Positions 1 to 7,321 of a stretch of DNA of 13,880 nucleotides are shown here, piece after piece. The position numbers and the translations under genes were made by a program. The stretch is from an uncultured Bacteroidales bacterium. GTDB lineage: Bacteria; Bacteroidota; Bacteroidia; Bacteroidales; UBA932. The stretch covers positions 1-13,880 of the forward strand of contig CAJOQW010000074.1 in assembly GCA_905236955.1 (NCBI GenBank). The letters run 5' to 3'. Every line of letters starts with the position of its first letter. The stretch's first letter is position 1. Under the pieces are notes generated by a model, which made no database searches, had not been told where the DNA came from, and was given only the letters and a program-made list of their open reading frames with translations.

Positions 1-405
1 GAGAGGCACCACCTGCCCGCTGTGATAGTTGATTTCATACGCACCCATCACGGCACCACCCGGACCAACTATTTCCTTACGAAGTATCTCAATGAAGGGG
101 GAGACCCGGCAGACTCTTTGGAGTTCAAATATCCCGGACCCGCTCCGACAACGAGGGAACAGATAATCTTGATGCTCTGCGACAGCATAGAGGCGGCTTC
201 CCGCACGCTCAAGGATTACTCCCCGCAATCTTTCGACGCCTTCGTCGAGAAGATATTCGCAGGCAAAGCCGATGAAGGACAGTTCGCAAATGCCGACATT
301 TCGGTCAAAGACCTCGGAAAGGTCAAGGAAGTGCTCAAGGGTTACCTGTCGCAGATGTATCATGAGCGCATCGAATATCCCAAAAGGAAAACAGATAAAC
401 AATAA
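1..405 (+). CDS. Membrane HD-domain phosphohydrolase (PgpH/YqfF, 7TM-HD family), C-terminal part
   Basis: This is the 3' end of a gene that begins left of the window; frame 1 is open from base 1, so the GTG at 22 is not a real start. The 134 visible residues are the end of a cytoplasmic HD domain: a THHGT motif shortly after the left edge, then a KYPGPAPTTREQ segment and LMLCDSIEAASR, the signature helix of 7TM-HD proteins, ending in HERIEYP. In characterised members (Listeria PgpH) the family hydrolyses cyclic di-AMP, and the full proteins carry an extracellular domain and a seven-helix membrane region upstream. The metal-binding HD residues themselves lie outside the window, so activity cannot be judged. 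It ends 6 bases before trigger factor and is probably co-transcribed with tig-clpP-clpX. Family assignment is firm; the c-di-AMP substrate is inferred. Confidence 0.85.
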   Translation, partial: ERHHLPAVIVDFIRTHHGTTRTNYFLTKYLNEGGDPADSLEFKYPGPAPTTREQIILMLCDSIEAASRTLKDYSPQSFDAFVEKIFAGKADEGQFANADISVKDLGKVKEVLKGYLSQMYHERIEYPKRKTDKQ

Positions 406-411
406 CCAGAT

Positions 412-1401
412 ATGAAAACAGAAAAGAAACAGATTGACGACCTGAACATTGAGCTGACCCTCAAGGTGGAGAAGGAAGATTATTCGGAGATTGAACGCAA
501 GAAGATAGCTGAGCGCCGTCGTACGGCGGACTTCAAGGGATTCCGCAAGGGAATGGTTCCCGAAAGCCTCATACGCCGGATCTATGGTGAACAGATTCTT
601 GTCGAGGCCGTCAACCAAGTCATTTCCAAGGGTCTCGAGGATTTTATCGAAGGAGAGAAACTCCACATCCTCGGTGAACCTATGGGCAGCGCGAAGCAGC
701 CCGAGATCGAATGGAAGGACGGCAACGACTTCACTTTCATCTTTGACATCGCGCTTTACCCCGAGGTCGTCGTGTCCGCAGGAAAGGAAGACGCCATACC
801 TTCCTACCAGATAACCGTATCGGCCAAGGAAAAGGCGACCATGAAGGAGAACCTCAAGAAGTATTATGAGGATAAGAAGGAAGAGAAGACCGACGAGGAA
901 ATCGAGAAGGAAGCCTCCGAGAGGCTTAAGGAAGAATACAAGAATGAGGCCGAGTGGCGGCTTTCTTCGGATATACGCAAGTATTTCGTGGACAAGGCCG
1001 GCATCAAGCTTCCCGAAGATTTCCTGAAGCGCTGGCTCATAGCGTCGAACGAAAAGGTCAAACCCGAAGATGTCGAGAAGGAATTCCCCGGTTTCCTTGC
1101 CGACTTCCGCTGGCAGCTCGTCCGCGGTGCATTCATGAAGAACTACGGTTTCACGGTGGACCAGAAAGACCTTGAAGAAGCCGCAAGGGCTTATGTCACT
1201 TACCAGTATGCCATGTATGGGATGGGCAACGTCCCCGAAGACATCATCAGCAACAGCGCAAAACAGGTTCTCGAGGACCGTTCCCAGATCGACCGCCTGG
1301 TCGAGCAGGTGGAAGACCGCAAGGTGCTCGCCAAACTCAAGGAAGAGGTCACCTTGACATCCAAGAGGATAGGCTCCGAGAAATTCCGCGAACTCAAGTA
1401 A
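412..1401 (+). CDS. tig: Trigger factor, short form without PPIase domain
   Basis: This is the ribosome-associated chaperone that meets nascent chains at the exit tunnel. Residues 1-118 match the ribosome-binding domain, with GFRKGMVP at 43-50 in the usual place; the family motif is GFRxGKVP, and Lys48 is Met here. The C-terminal substrate-binding domain is recognisable from about 165 to 329 (LPEDFLKRWL at 200-209, FRWQLVRGA at 232-240, YAMYGM at 266-271). At 329 residues the protein is about 100 short of the usual 430-450. The missing part is the FKBP-type PPIase domain: after YQITVSAKEK (132-141) a charged helix rich in Glu and Lys (about 145-180) leads straight into the C-terminal domain. 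ATG at 412 follows the upstream stop by 6 bases, and clpP starts 2 bases after the tig stop. Identity is secure; the domain loss is read from the sequence against a remembered family alignment. Confidence 0.92.
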   Translation: MKTEKKQIDDLNIELTLKVEKEDYSEIERKKIAERRRTADFKGFRKGMVPESLIRRIYGEQILVEAVNQVISKGLEDFIEGEKLHILGEPMGSAKQPEIEWKDGNDFTFIFDIALYPEVVVSAGKEDAIPSYQITVSAKEKATMKENLKKYYEDKKEEKTDEEIEKEASERLKEEYKNEAEWRLSSDIRKYFVDKAGIKLPEDFLKRWLIASNEKVKPEDVEKEFPGFLADFRWQLVRGAFMKNYGFTVDQKDLEEAARAYVTYQYAMYGMGNVPEDIISNSAKQVLEDRSQIDRLVEQVEDRKVLAKLKEEVTLTSKRIGSEKFRELK

Positions 1402-1403
1402 TC

Positions 1404-2066
1404 ATGACCGATTTCGAAAAATACGCTGTGTCCCGGGGCGTCAACCAGAATACCCTGGGACGCTTCCGTGATTATCTGAATCCCACCATCCTTGAAGAAC
1501 GGCGGCTCAACGTGGCCGCCATGGACGTCTTCAGCCGCCTGATGATGGACCGGATCATCTTTCTCGGCGGCGGGCAGATAGACGACGAGGTGGCCAGTAT
1601 AATCCAGGCGCAGCTGTTGTATCTCGCCTCTACCGACGGCGGCGACATCTCCCTCTATATCAACACTCCCGGGGGGAGTGTCTCGGCCGGACTGGGGATA
1701 TATGACACCATGCAGCTGATAGAACCCGATGTGGCCACCATATGTACCGGTATGGCCGCTTCGATGGGCAGCGTGCTGCTTTGTGCCGGGGCAAAGGGGA
1801 AAAGGCATGCCCTGCCTCACAGCCGTGTGCTCATCCACCAACCCCTAGGGGGAGCCAACGGTCAGGCTTCCGACCTTCTTATAGCGGCGCGGGAAATAGA
1901 AAAATACCGTACCGAACTATACAACATCATATCGGAGCATACCGGACAGCCGTACGAAAAGGTGTTCCAGGATGCCGACAGGGATTATTGGATGACCGCA
2001 AGCGAAGCCGTCGATTATGGCATGGTGGACGGAATCCTCAGCAAGAGAAGCGTAAATGGCAGATAA
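1404..2066 (+). CDS. clpP: ATP-dependent Clp protease proteolytic subunit ClpP
   Basis: This is the serine protease barrel that degrades unfolded substrates fed by ClpX (or ClpA/ClpC) in the cytoplasm. The triad is complete with family spacing: Ser120 in GMAASMGS, His145 in RVLIHQP and Asp194 in DADRDYWM. The oxyanion-region strand NTPGGSVSAG lies at 87-96. At 220 residues it is of normal length, with an N-terminal propeptide-like stretch of about 23 residues. The start ATG is 2 bases after the tig stop. The 3' end overlaps clpX by 11 bases, a sign of translational coupling and matched protease/unfoldase production. Nothing in the sequence suggests it is inactive. Confidence 0.97.
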   Translation: MTDFEKYAVSRGVNQNTLGRFRDYLNPTILEERRLNVAAMDVFSRLMMDRIIFLGGGQIDDEVASIIQAQLLYLASTDGGDISLYINTPGGSVSAGLGIYDTMQLIEPDVATICTGMAASMGSVLLCAGAKGKRHALPHSRVLIHQPLGGANGQASDLLIAAREIEKYRTELYNIISEHTGQPYEKVFQDADRDYWMTASEAVDYGMVDGILSKRSVNGR

Positions 2067-3108
2067 CCAGACACTCAACGTTCCCAAGCCAAAGGAGATC
2101 AAGGCTTATCTCGACCAGTACGTCATAGGGCAGGACAGGGCGAAGAAGATACTCTCGGTGGCGGTGTACAACCACTATAAGCGTATCTTCAACAATGTCC
2201 TCTCCGAAACCCCGGACGGGGTGGAGCTGGAGAAGAGCAATATACTCCTTGTCGGTCCCACTGGTACCGGTAAGACATTGTTGGCCAAGACAATAGCCAA
2301 GATGCTATACGTCCCCTTCACCATTGTGGACGCGACCGTGCTCACCCAGGCGGGATATGTGGGCGAGGATGTGGAAAGCATACTCTCGCGCCTTCTCCAG
2401 GAAACCGACTACGACCCCAAGCAGGCTGAGCTCGGCATAGTCTTCATAGACGAGATAGACAAGATAGCCCGCAAAAGCGACAATCCGTCGATAACGAGGG
2501 ATGTCTCCGGGGAAGGGGTGCAGCAGGCCCTGCTCAAGCTCCTGGAAGGGTCGGTAATCAACGTTCCGCCCTATGGGGGACGCAAGCATCCCGAACAGCA
2601 GTTCATCCAGGTCAACACCCAGAATATCTTGTTCATCTGCGGCGGTTCCTTCGAAGGGATAGAAAGGAACATAGCGCAACGCCTGAACACCCAGGTGATC
2701 GGTTTCGAGGCCGCGGAAAAGCAGAAGGTCGACAAGGACAACCTGCTTCAGTACGTGGAAGCCCAGGACCTTAAGAAATACGGTCTTATCCCCGAGATCG
2801 TCGGACGTCTGCCCGTCGTGACTTATCTGGACGAACTGGACGGGGCCGCCCTGAAGCGCATCCTTCTCGAGCCGAAGAACGCCATCATGAAGCAGTACGA
2901 GAAGCTTCTGGAGATGGATGGTGTCAAGTTGGAGATAGAGCCGGGCGTTTACAAGCTCATCGTTGATACGGCTTTGGAGAAGAAGCTTGGCGCCAGGGGT
3001 TTGCGTTCGATATGCGAACAGATCATGACCGATGTCATGTACAGTGCTCCGTCTTCACGGCGCAAGACATTCAAGCTAACGGCAGACTACGCCAAAGCCC
3101 GATTGTAG
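2056..3108 (+). CDS. clpX: ClpX AAA+ unfoldase lacking the N-terminal zinc-binding domain
   Basis: This is the hexameric AAA+ unfoldase that recognises, unfolds and threads substrates into ClpP. The motor is intact: Walker A GPTGTGKT (67-74), pore loop GYVG (100-103), Walker B IVFIDEID (128-135), RKH loop (176-178), the IGF loop that docks on ClpP (215-217), the arginine-finger region GLIPEIVGRLPV (243-254) and sensor II GARGLRS (312-318). What is missing is the roughly 60-residue zinc-binding domain with two CxxC pairs. The protein opens directly at the QYVIGQDRAKK helix (21-31), giving 350 residues against a usual 410-425. The start is not a misprediction: the codon just before ATG 2056 is an in-frame TAA (2053-2055). 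In E. coli the zinc domain binds adaptors such as SspB and some substrates, while ssrA tags are read by the pore loops. It overlaps clpP by 11 bases and ends in TAG inside a hairpin. Confidence 0.95.
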   Translation: MADNQTLNVPKPKEIKAYLDQYVIGQDRAKKILSVAVYNHYKRIFNNVLSETPDGVELEKSNILLVGPTGTGKTLLAKTIAKMLYVPFTIVDATVLTQAGYVGEDVESILSRLLQETDYDPKQAELGIVFIDEIDKIARKSDNPSITRDVSGEGVQQALLKLLEGSVINVPPYGGRKHPEQQFIQVNTQNILFICGGSFEGIERNIAQRLNTQVIGFEAAEKQKVDKDNLLQYVEAQDLKKYGLIPEIVGRLPVVTYLDELDGAALKRILLEPKNAIMKQYEKLLEMDGVKLEIEPGVYKLIVDTALEKKLGARGLRSICEQIMTDVMYSAPSSRRKTFKLTADYAKARL

Positions 3109-3125
3109 CCTGCCGTTTTCCTTCG
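3078..3125 (+). terminator. Hairpin terminator overlapping the clpX stop codon
   Basis: Arms AACGGCAGaCTAC (3078-3090) and GTAGcCTGCCGTT (3105-3117) pair over 13 positions with one A/C mismatch around a 14-base loop, followed by a T-rich stretch TTCCTTCGTT. The left arm is clpX coding sequence and the right arm contains the TAG stop (3106-3108). The stem would also form in the converging tdh transcript. The T tract is interrupted, so efficiency is uncertain. Confidence 0.5.
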
Positions 3126-3126
3126 T

Positions 3127-4086
3127 TCATTCCAATCCGAGCTTTTCGCGCAAGTGGATTATCATGTCCTTGGTCATGGTCTTGAGGTTGTAGGTGGGAG
3201 TCCAGCCCCACTCCTTGCGTGCGCAGGTGTCATCCATCTTGTTAGGCCAGGAGTCGGCTATCGCCTGTCGGACCGGATCCACTTTGTAGGTCATCCGGGC
3301 ATTCGGGATTACTTCCTTGATGGCCGCGAACACCTCTTCCGGGTCGAAGCTCATGCTGGCGATGTTGAATGAATTGCGGTGATGCAGATATCGGGGATCC
3401 GCCTCCATGATCTCGATGGCTGCCTTGAGGGCATCCGGCATGTACATCATGTCCATGTAGGTGCCTCGGGCGATGGGACAGACGAATTCCTCGCCTTTGA
3501 CTGCCGCATAGTATATTTCAACTGCGTAGTCCGTGGTTCCGCCGCCCGGAAGGGTCGTATAGGAAATCAATCCGGGGAAGCGGACGGATCGGGTGTCAAC
3601 GCCATATTTGTGGAAATAATAGTCAGAGAGGAGTTCGGTCGCCACCTTGGTTACACCATACATGCTGGTTGGCCGCTGGATGGTATCCTGCGGGGTGTTG
3701 TCCCTTGGGGTGTCGGGGCCGAACGAACCGATGGAACTCGGTGTGAAGACGGCGCAATGCTTTTCCCTTGAGACTTCCAGGACATTGATGAGACCGTTCA
3801 TCTGGATGTCCCATGCAAGCAGCGGCCTGCGTTCTGCGGTGGCGGACAGCAGCGCCGCCAGGTTATAGATGGTGTCGATGTCGTATTTGTCGACCACTTC
3901 GGCTATCGTCTTGGCGTTTGTTACGTTGACAATCTCCGAAGGACCGCTTTCCAAAAGGATGCCCTTGGGCTCGGCACCGGGAATGTAACCGGCGACGACG
4001 GTGCCCTGATGGTATTTCTTTCGGAGTTTCATAGTCAGCTCGGAGCCAATCTGTCCCGTTGAGCCGATAACCAAGACGTTTTTCAT
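3127..4086 (-). CDS. tdh: L-threonine 3-dehydrogenase, SDR (UDP-galactose-4-epimerase-like) type
   Basis: This enzyme oxidises L-threonine to 2-amino-3-ketobutyrate with NAD+, the first step of threonine degradation to glycine and acetyl-CoA. It has the Rossmann nucleotide motif GSTGQIG (8-14), the SDR catalytic pair Tyr143 and Lys147 in YGVTK, and SS at 117-118. Stretches typical of the Flavobacterium and animal short-chain TDHs include NLAALLSATAE, RFPGLIS, PGGGTTDYAVEI and IADSWP. It is unrelated to the zinc-dependent TDH of E. coli. I start it at the ATG ending at 4086 (319 residues). A longer frame to 4149 would put the promoter box inside the gene and add residues that precede the Rossmann strand. 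Its partner kbl is divergent and 64 bases away, so both steps share one control region. The gene converges on clpX with an 18-base gap. Confidence 0.92.
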   Translation of the reverse strand: MKNVLVIGSTGQIGSELTMKLRKKYHQGTVVAGYIPGAEPKGILLESGPSEIVNVTNAKTIAEVVDKYDIDTIYNLAALLSATAERRPLLAWDIQMNGLINVLEVSREKHCAVFTPSSIGSFGPDTPRDNTPQDTIQRPTSMYGVTKVATELLSDYYFHKYGVDTRSVRFPGLISYTTLPGGGTTDYAVEIYYAAVKGEEFVCPIARGTYMDMMYMPDALKAAIEIMEADPRYLHHRNSFNIASMSFDPEEVFAAIKEVIPNARMTYKVDPVRQAIADSWPNKMDDTCARKEWGWTPTYNLKTMTKDMIIHLREKLGLE

Positions 4087-4107
4087 TATCGTGTTATAAT
4101 TATACAG

Positions 4108-4115
4108 CAAATTTA
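4108..4115 (-). promoter_or_regulatory. tdh -7 promoter box (TAAATTTG)
   Basis: On the minus strand, TAAATTTG matches the Bacteroidota -7 consensus TAnnTTTG and ends 21 bases before the tdh ATG, a sensible short leader. I see no convincing TTTG element at the -33 position. The box forms one arm of a 17-base perfect palindrome with the kbl box. Confidence 0.55.
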
Positions 4116-4116
4116 C

Positions 4117-4124
4117 TAAATTTG
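4117..4124 (+). promoter_or_regulatory. kbl -7 promoter box (TAAATTTG)
   Basis: On the plus strand, TAAATTTG ends 26 bases before the kbl ATG. It is separated from the mirror-image tdh box by a single base (4116), giving CAAATTTA-C-TAAATTTG at 4108-4124. No clear -33 element is visible. Confidence 0.55.
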
Positions 4125-4150
4125 TATCAATTCTAAAACTAATTGTCACA

Positions 4151-5341
4151 ATGTATGCAAAGTTTCAAAAATATCTTCAAGATGAGTTGAAAGCCATCGA
4201 AGATGCAGGTCTATACAAGCACGAACGCACCATATGCTCTCCACAGGGGGCCGAAATCACCCTTGCCGATGGGAGCAAGGCCCTGAATTTCTGCGCGAAC
4301 AATTACCTTGGCCTCGCCGACAATCCGCGTCTCATCGCGGCTGCCAAGAAGGCTATGGATGAAAGGGGCTTCGGTATGAGCAGCGTCCGCTTCATCTGCG
4401 GCAAGCAGGATCTCCACGAACAGTTGGAAAAGGCCATTTCGGAATATTTCCATACGGAGGACACTATCCTTTACGCCGCCTGCTTCGACGCCAACGGCGG
4501 CGTGTTCGAGCCCCTTTTCACGAAGGACGACGCCATCATAAGCGACGCGCTGAACCATGCGTCCATAATCGATGGCGTGAGGCTCTGCAAGGCGGTGCGT
4601 TACCGCTATGCGAACGCCGACATGGAAGACCTCGAGCGCTGCCTCAAGGAGGCCCAGGCCCAGAGGTTCCGCATCATCTGCACCGACGGCGTGTTCAGCA
4701 TGGACGGGAACGTGGCTCCCATGGACAAGATCTGCGACCTGGCCGAAAAGTACGACGCCCTCGTCATGGTGGATGAGAGCCATTCCGCCGGCGTCGTGGG
4801 ACCGACCGGGCGCGGTGTCGCGGAGCAGTTCAACCTTTATGGGCGTATCGACATCCATACCGGAACACTCGGAAAGAGCTTCGGCGGCGCTGTCGGCGGC
4901 TTCACCACAGGCCGCAAGGAGATAATCGACATGCTCCGTCAGCGCAGTCGTCCCTATCTCTTCAGCAACTCCCTGCCTCCCATGCTTTGTGCTGCTGGTA
5001 TAGAGCTCTTCAAGATACTTGGCGAGGGTAACGAACTCCACGACCGCCAGCAGGAGAATGTCAGTTACTTCCGTGACAAGATGGTGGCCGCCGGGTTCGA
5101 TATCCATCCCACCGAAAGCGCCATAGTCGCTGTCATGCTGTACGACCCCATCCTGGCCGGCAAATTCGCCACGGCCATGGCAAAGGAAAACATCTTTGTT
5201 ACATCCTTTACATATCCGGTGGTTCCGAAGGGGAAAGACCGTATCAGGGTGCAACTCTCGGCAGCCCATACCCGCGAACATCTCGACAAGGCGATCGCCG
5301 CATTCATCAAGGTCGGAAAGGAACTTGAAGTTATCAGCTAG
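4151..5341 (+). CDS. kbl: Glycine C-acetyltransferase (2-amino-3-ketobutyrate CoA ligase)
   Basis: This PLP enzyme of the alpha-oxoamine synthase family cleaves 2-amino-3-ketobutyrate with CoA to glycine and acetyl-CoA, taking the unstable product of Tdh. The PLP lysine is Lys242 in TGTLGKSFGGAVGG. The aspartate that contacts the pyridine nitrogen is in MVDESHSAGVVG, and NYLGLADNPRL and the GKQDLHEQLE region are also typical. The end (KDRIRVQLSAAHTREHLDKA) fits the family. At 396 residues it has normal length. Its divergent neighbour is tdh, so KBL is far more likely than the related AONS, ALAS or SPT enzymes. The ATG at 4151 is the only start that fits, and no ribosome-binding site is visible. 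Confidence 0.95.
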   Translation: MYAKFQKYLQDELKAIEDAGLYKHERTICSPQGAEITLADGSKALNFCANNYLGLADNPRLIAAAKKAMDERGFGMSSVRFICGKQDLHEQLEKAISEYFHTEDTILYAACFDANGGVFEPLFTKDDAIISDALNHASIIDGVRLCKAVRYRYANADMEDLERCLKEAQAQRFRIICTDGVFSMDGNVAPMDKICDLAEKYDALVMVDESHSAGVVGPTGRGVAEQFNLYGRIDIHTGTLGKSFGGAVGGFTTGRKEIIDMLRQRSRPYLFSNSLPPMLCAAGIELFKILGEGNELHDRQQENVSYFRDKMVAAGFDIHPTESAIVAVMLYDPILAGKFATAMAKENIFVTSFTYPVVPKGKDRIRVQLSAAHTREHLDKAIAAFIKVGKELEVIS

Positions 5342-5390
5342 CATCCTTCCTGCGATAGTTCCCGACGGGCGGCGCCAGGATGTTTTTTTT
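5342..5390 (+). terminator. Probable kbl terminator
   Basis: Immediately after the kbl stop, CATCCT (5342-5347) pairs with AGGATG (5377-5382), with CCCgacGGG (5361-5369) able to form inside. Eight consecutive T (5383-5390) follow directly. The stem is imperfect, but the uninterrupted T tract in the right place supports a rho-independent terminator. Confidence 0.5.
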
Positions 5391-5417
5391 CAGGAGGCTC
5401 CTTCGCGGGGCCTCCTG
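5391..5417. other. Strong 11-bp hairpin between kbl and the S9 peptidase
   Basis: CAGGAGGCTCC (5391-5401) and GGGGCCTCCTG (5407-5417) form an 11-bp stem (one G/T pair) with a 5-base loop. It lies 11 bases beyond the stop of the minus-strand S9 gene. In neither direction is the stem followed by a T run: the plus strand continues AAATTG, and the minus strand continues with eight A. It may stabilise the S9 transcript end rather than terminate it. Confidence 0.55.
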
Positions 5418-5428
5418 AAATTGTTATG

Positions 5429-7318
5429 CTATAGCCAGGTGTCGAAGTAGTCCGTTACCTTGTCCATCAGGTGTATGCGCCAGTCCCCGAAGACATTGTG
5501 CTCGCTGAGAGGATAGGGGAAAAAGTCGAGCTGGACATTCTCCTCGATACATTTCTGCACGAAGCTCAGGCTGTGTTCCCAAACCACGGTATTGTCCATG
5601 GCTCCCTGGCAGATAAGGAGTTTCCCCTTCAGGGAAGAAGTGCGGTTCAGCAGGGAAGTCTCTTCGAACCCTTCTGGATTGGTTTCGGGATTGTCCATAT
5701 AGCGCTCGCCGTACATCACCTCGTACCATTTCCAGTCGATCACAGGACCGCCTGCCACTCCGGCCTTGAATACTTCGGGGTAAGTGGTCATAAGCGAGAT
5801 GGTCATGAATCCGCCATAGCTCCAGCCATGGACGCCGACACGTTCGGAATCTATCCAGGGCTGCTCCATGAGAGTGCGTATGCCCACCATCTGGTCTGCC
5901 ATTTCGACCTGGCCGCAACGGCGGTTTATCGCCTTCTCGAATGCCGCCCCGCGATTCTGGGTGCCGCGGTTGTCCTGGACATATACTACATAGCCCTTTT
6001 GGGCCATGAGCATCTCCCACATCCTGATGCCGCCTCGCCATGTATTCGTAACCATCTGGGAATGAGGCCCTCCATATACATAGACGACCAGCGGGTATTT
6101 CTTGGAGGGATCGAAGCCGGCGGGCTTGTACAGGCGGTAGTAATTCTCGAACTTCCCGTCTGCCGAAGGAACCGTACCATACTCCATTTCGCATTGAATG
6201 AAACCTTCCAGGGGATCGGGCGACTCGGACAGCATCTCCGTTGTTTTCAAGTCCACCGAGCGTCTTGCGAGCTTGCCCGGAACATTCCAGCTGCTCCATC
6301 TGTCGAGGAATTCCGTGAAGTCGGGACTCATCGACACTTGGTGCCAGCCAGGTTCGTAGGTGAGCCTCTGGGGCTTGTGGAAGCGGGCTTTGGCCACGTT
6401 GCCGGCATTGCGGATTCGCATGCGGAAAAGGTGGTTTTCGACGGGGGAGACCTCGGCAGAGGTATAGTAGACATACTCCCCGTCGTTGCCCTGGTAAGCC
6501 ACGTCTGCGGTTGCATGCGGCAGGGGGCGTATGTTTCCCAAGGTGTCGCAAAGATAGAGGCTGCGGTAACCGCTGCGGTTGTCGGTGCGGTAAAGGAAAG
6601 TGTAGTATCCCTCCATGAAGTAGAGGGGGTCCAGAGGCTCCACCCATGCATCGTTGTCCTCGTTGAGGATAGTCCGCACGAAGGCGCAGTCGCAGGCCCG
6701 GTACATGTTCAGCACCATGTGGTGCTGGCTGCGGTCGAGTACCTGGATGAAGATATAGCGGTCGTCGGGGCTCCATGTGATGCCGGTAAGATATCTTTCT
6801 TCGGAGAATTCCGAAGGAACTATCGAACCCATGATGTTTCCAAGGGTGTCGCAGATGCACAGCGTAAGCCTTTCGGAAGCCATCCCGTTCATGGGATAGC
6901 GTATGTCCTTGAGCGATCCCGTGCGCGTGGAGATGTCGAGGAGGGGGAACTTGGTGACGTCCCTTTCGTCTTTCTTGATTACTGCGAGGAGGGCCCCTGA
7001 ATTGGAGGGGAATACACCATCATTGATGCCGAACTCGTTACGGGAGAAGGTTTCTCCGAATACGATGCCGTCTTCGGTGCTTTGAGGCAGTTTCCAGGAT
7101 CTGGCGGCACTCTCTGCCGGCTTATCCGAGAGTTCGTGGCCGCCGGTCCAGAAAAAGGGCTTTAACGAAGGATAAACCTTGCTGTTGCGTACGGCGTCGC
7201 GCATAGTCAGGACTTTACCTTCGGGGTTGCCCTCGGGGGAGACAGCCAGCACATCTTGCGACCGGGCAGAAATGCAAAGCGACAGCAACGCTGCCGCAGT
7301 TGAAAGTATCCTTTTCAT
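5429..7318 (-). CDS. Secreted DPP-IV-like S9 family prolyl peptidase
   Basis: This is a dipeptidyl-peptidase IV type serine peptidase, expected to remove N-terminal Xaa-Pro/Ala dipeptides from periplasmic or surface peptides. Residues 1-20 look like a Sec signal peptide (KR followed by a hydrophobic stretch ending SARS-Q). Residues of about 60-370 fit the DPP-IV beta-propeller, including RNEFGIN..GVF, KDERDVTKFPLLDIS and RYPMNGMASE, seen in Bacteroidota homologues. The C-terminal alpha/beta hydrolase has the triad Ser500 in GWSYGG, Asp575 in GAMDNTV and His607 in SEHNVF, with spacing close to human DPP-IV. At 629 residues it is about 90 shorter than typical members (about 720), mostly before the propeller. 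I recognise no EE motif of the human type, so exact substrate trimming is uncertain. It starts 3 bases after the preceding gene's stop, so the two form an operon. Confidence 0.87.
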   Translation of the reverse strand: MKRILSTAAALLSLCISARSQDVLAVSPEGNPEGKVLTMRDAVRNSKVYPSLKPFFWTGGHELSDKPAESAARSWKLPQSTEDGIVFGETFSRNEFGINDGVFPSNSGALLAVIKKDERDVTKFPLLDISTRTGSLKDIRYPMNGMASERLTLCICDTLGNIMGSIVPSEFSEERYLTGITWSPDDRYIFIQVLDRSQHHMVLNMYRACDCAFVRTILNEDNDAWVEPLDPLYFMEGYYTFLYRTDNRSGYRSLYLCDTLGNIRPLPHATADVAYQGNDGEYVYYTSAEVSPVENHLFRMRIRNAGNVAKARFHKPQRLTYEPGWHQVSMSPDFTEFLDRWSSWNVPGKLARRSVDLKTTEMLSESPDPLEGFIQCEMEYGTVPSADGKFENYYRLYKPAGFDPSKKYPLVVYVYGGPHSQMVTNTWRGGIRMWEMLMAQKGYVVYVQDNRGTQNRGAAFEKAINRRCGQVEMADQMVGIRTLMEQPWIDSERVGVHGWSYGGFMTISLMTTYPEVFKAGVAGGPVIDWKWYEVMYGERYMDNPETNPEGFEETSLLNRTSSLKGKLLICQGAMDNTVVWEHSLSFVQKCIEENVQLDFFPYPLSEHNVFGDWRIHLMDKVTDYFDTWL

Positions 7319-7321
7319 GGC

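Noticed and set aside
22..24. GTG at 22 as start of the first gene
   Set aside because: The frame is open from base 1 and homology to the HD domain continues to the left edge, so the gene is simply cut by the window.
4087..4149. N-terminal extension of tdh to an upstream ATG
   Set aside because: It would place the -7 box inside the coding region and add residues before the Rossmann strand that the family lacks.
4211..5344. Minus-strand open frame (377 codons) antisense to kbl
   Set aside because: Composition is that of a codon shadow, there are no motifs, and the kbl assignment on the plus strand is secure.
5424..6860. Second long minus-strand frame (478 codons) inside the S9 gene
   Set aside because: Out-of-frame shadow rich in Arg, Pro and Gly with no domain; the S9 frame explains the region.
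5471..7000. Long plus-strand open frame (509 codons) antisense to the S9 peptidase
   Set aside because: No recognisable domain. It is fully covered by a gene with a complete catalytic triad, and the open frame is a by-product of GC-rich codon use on the other strand.
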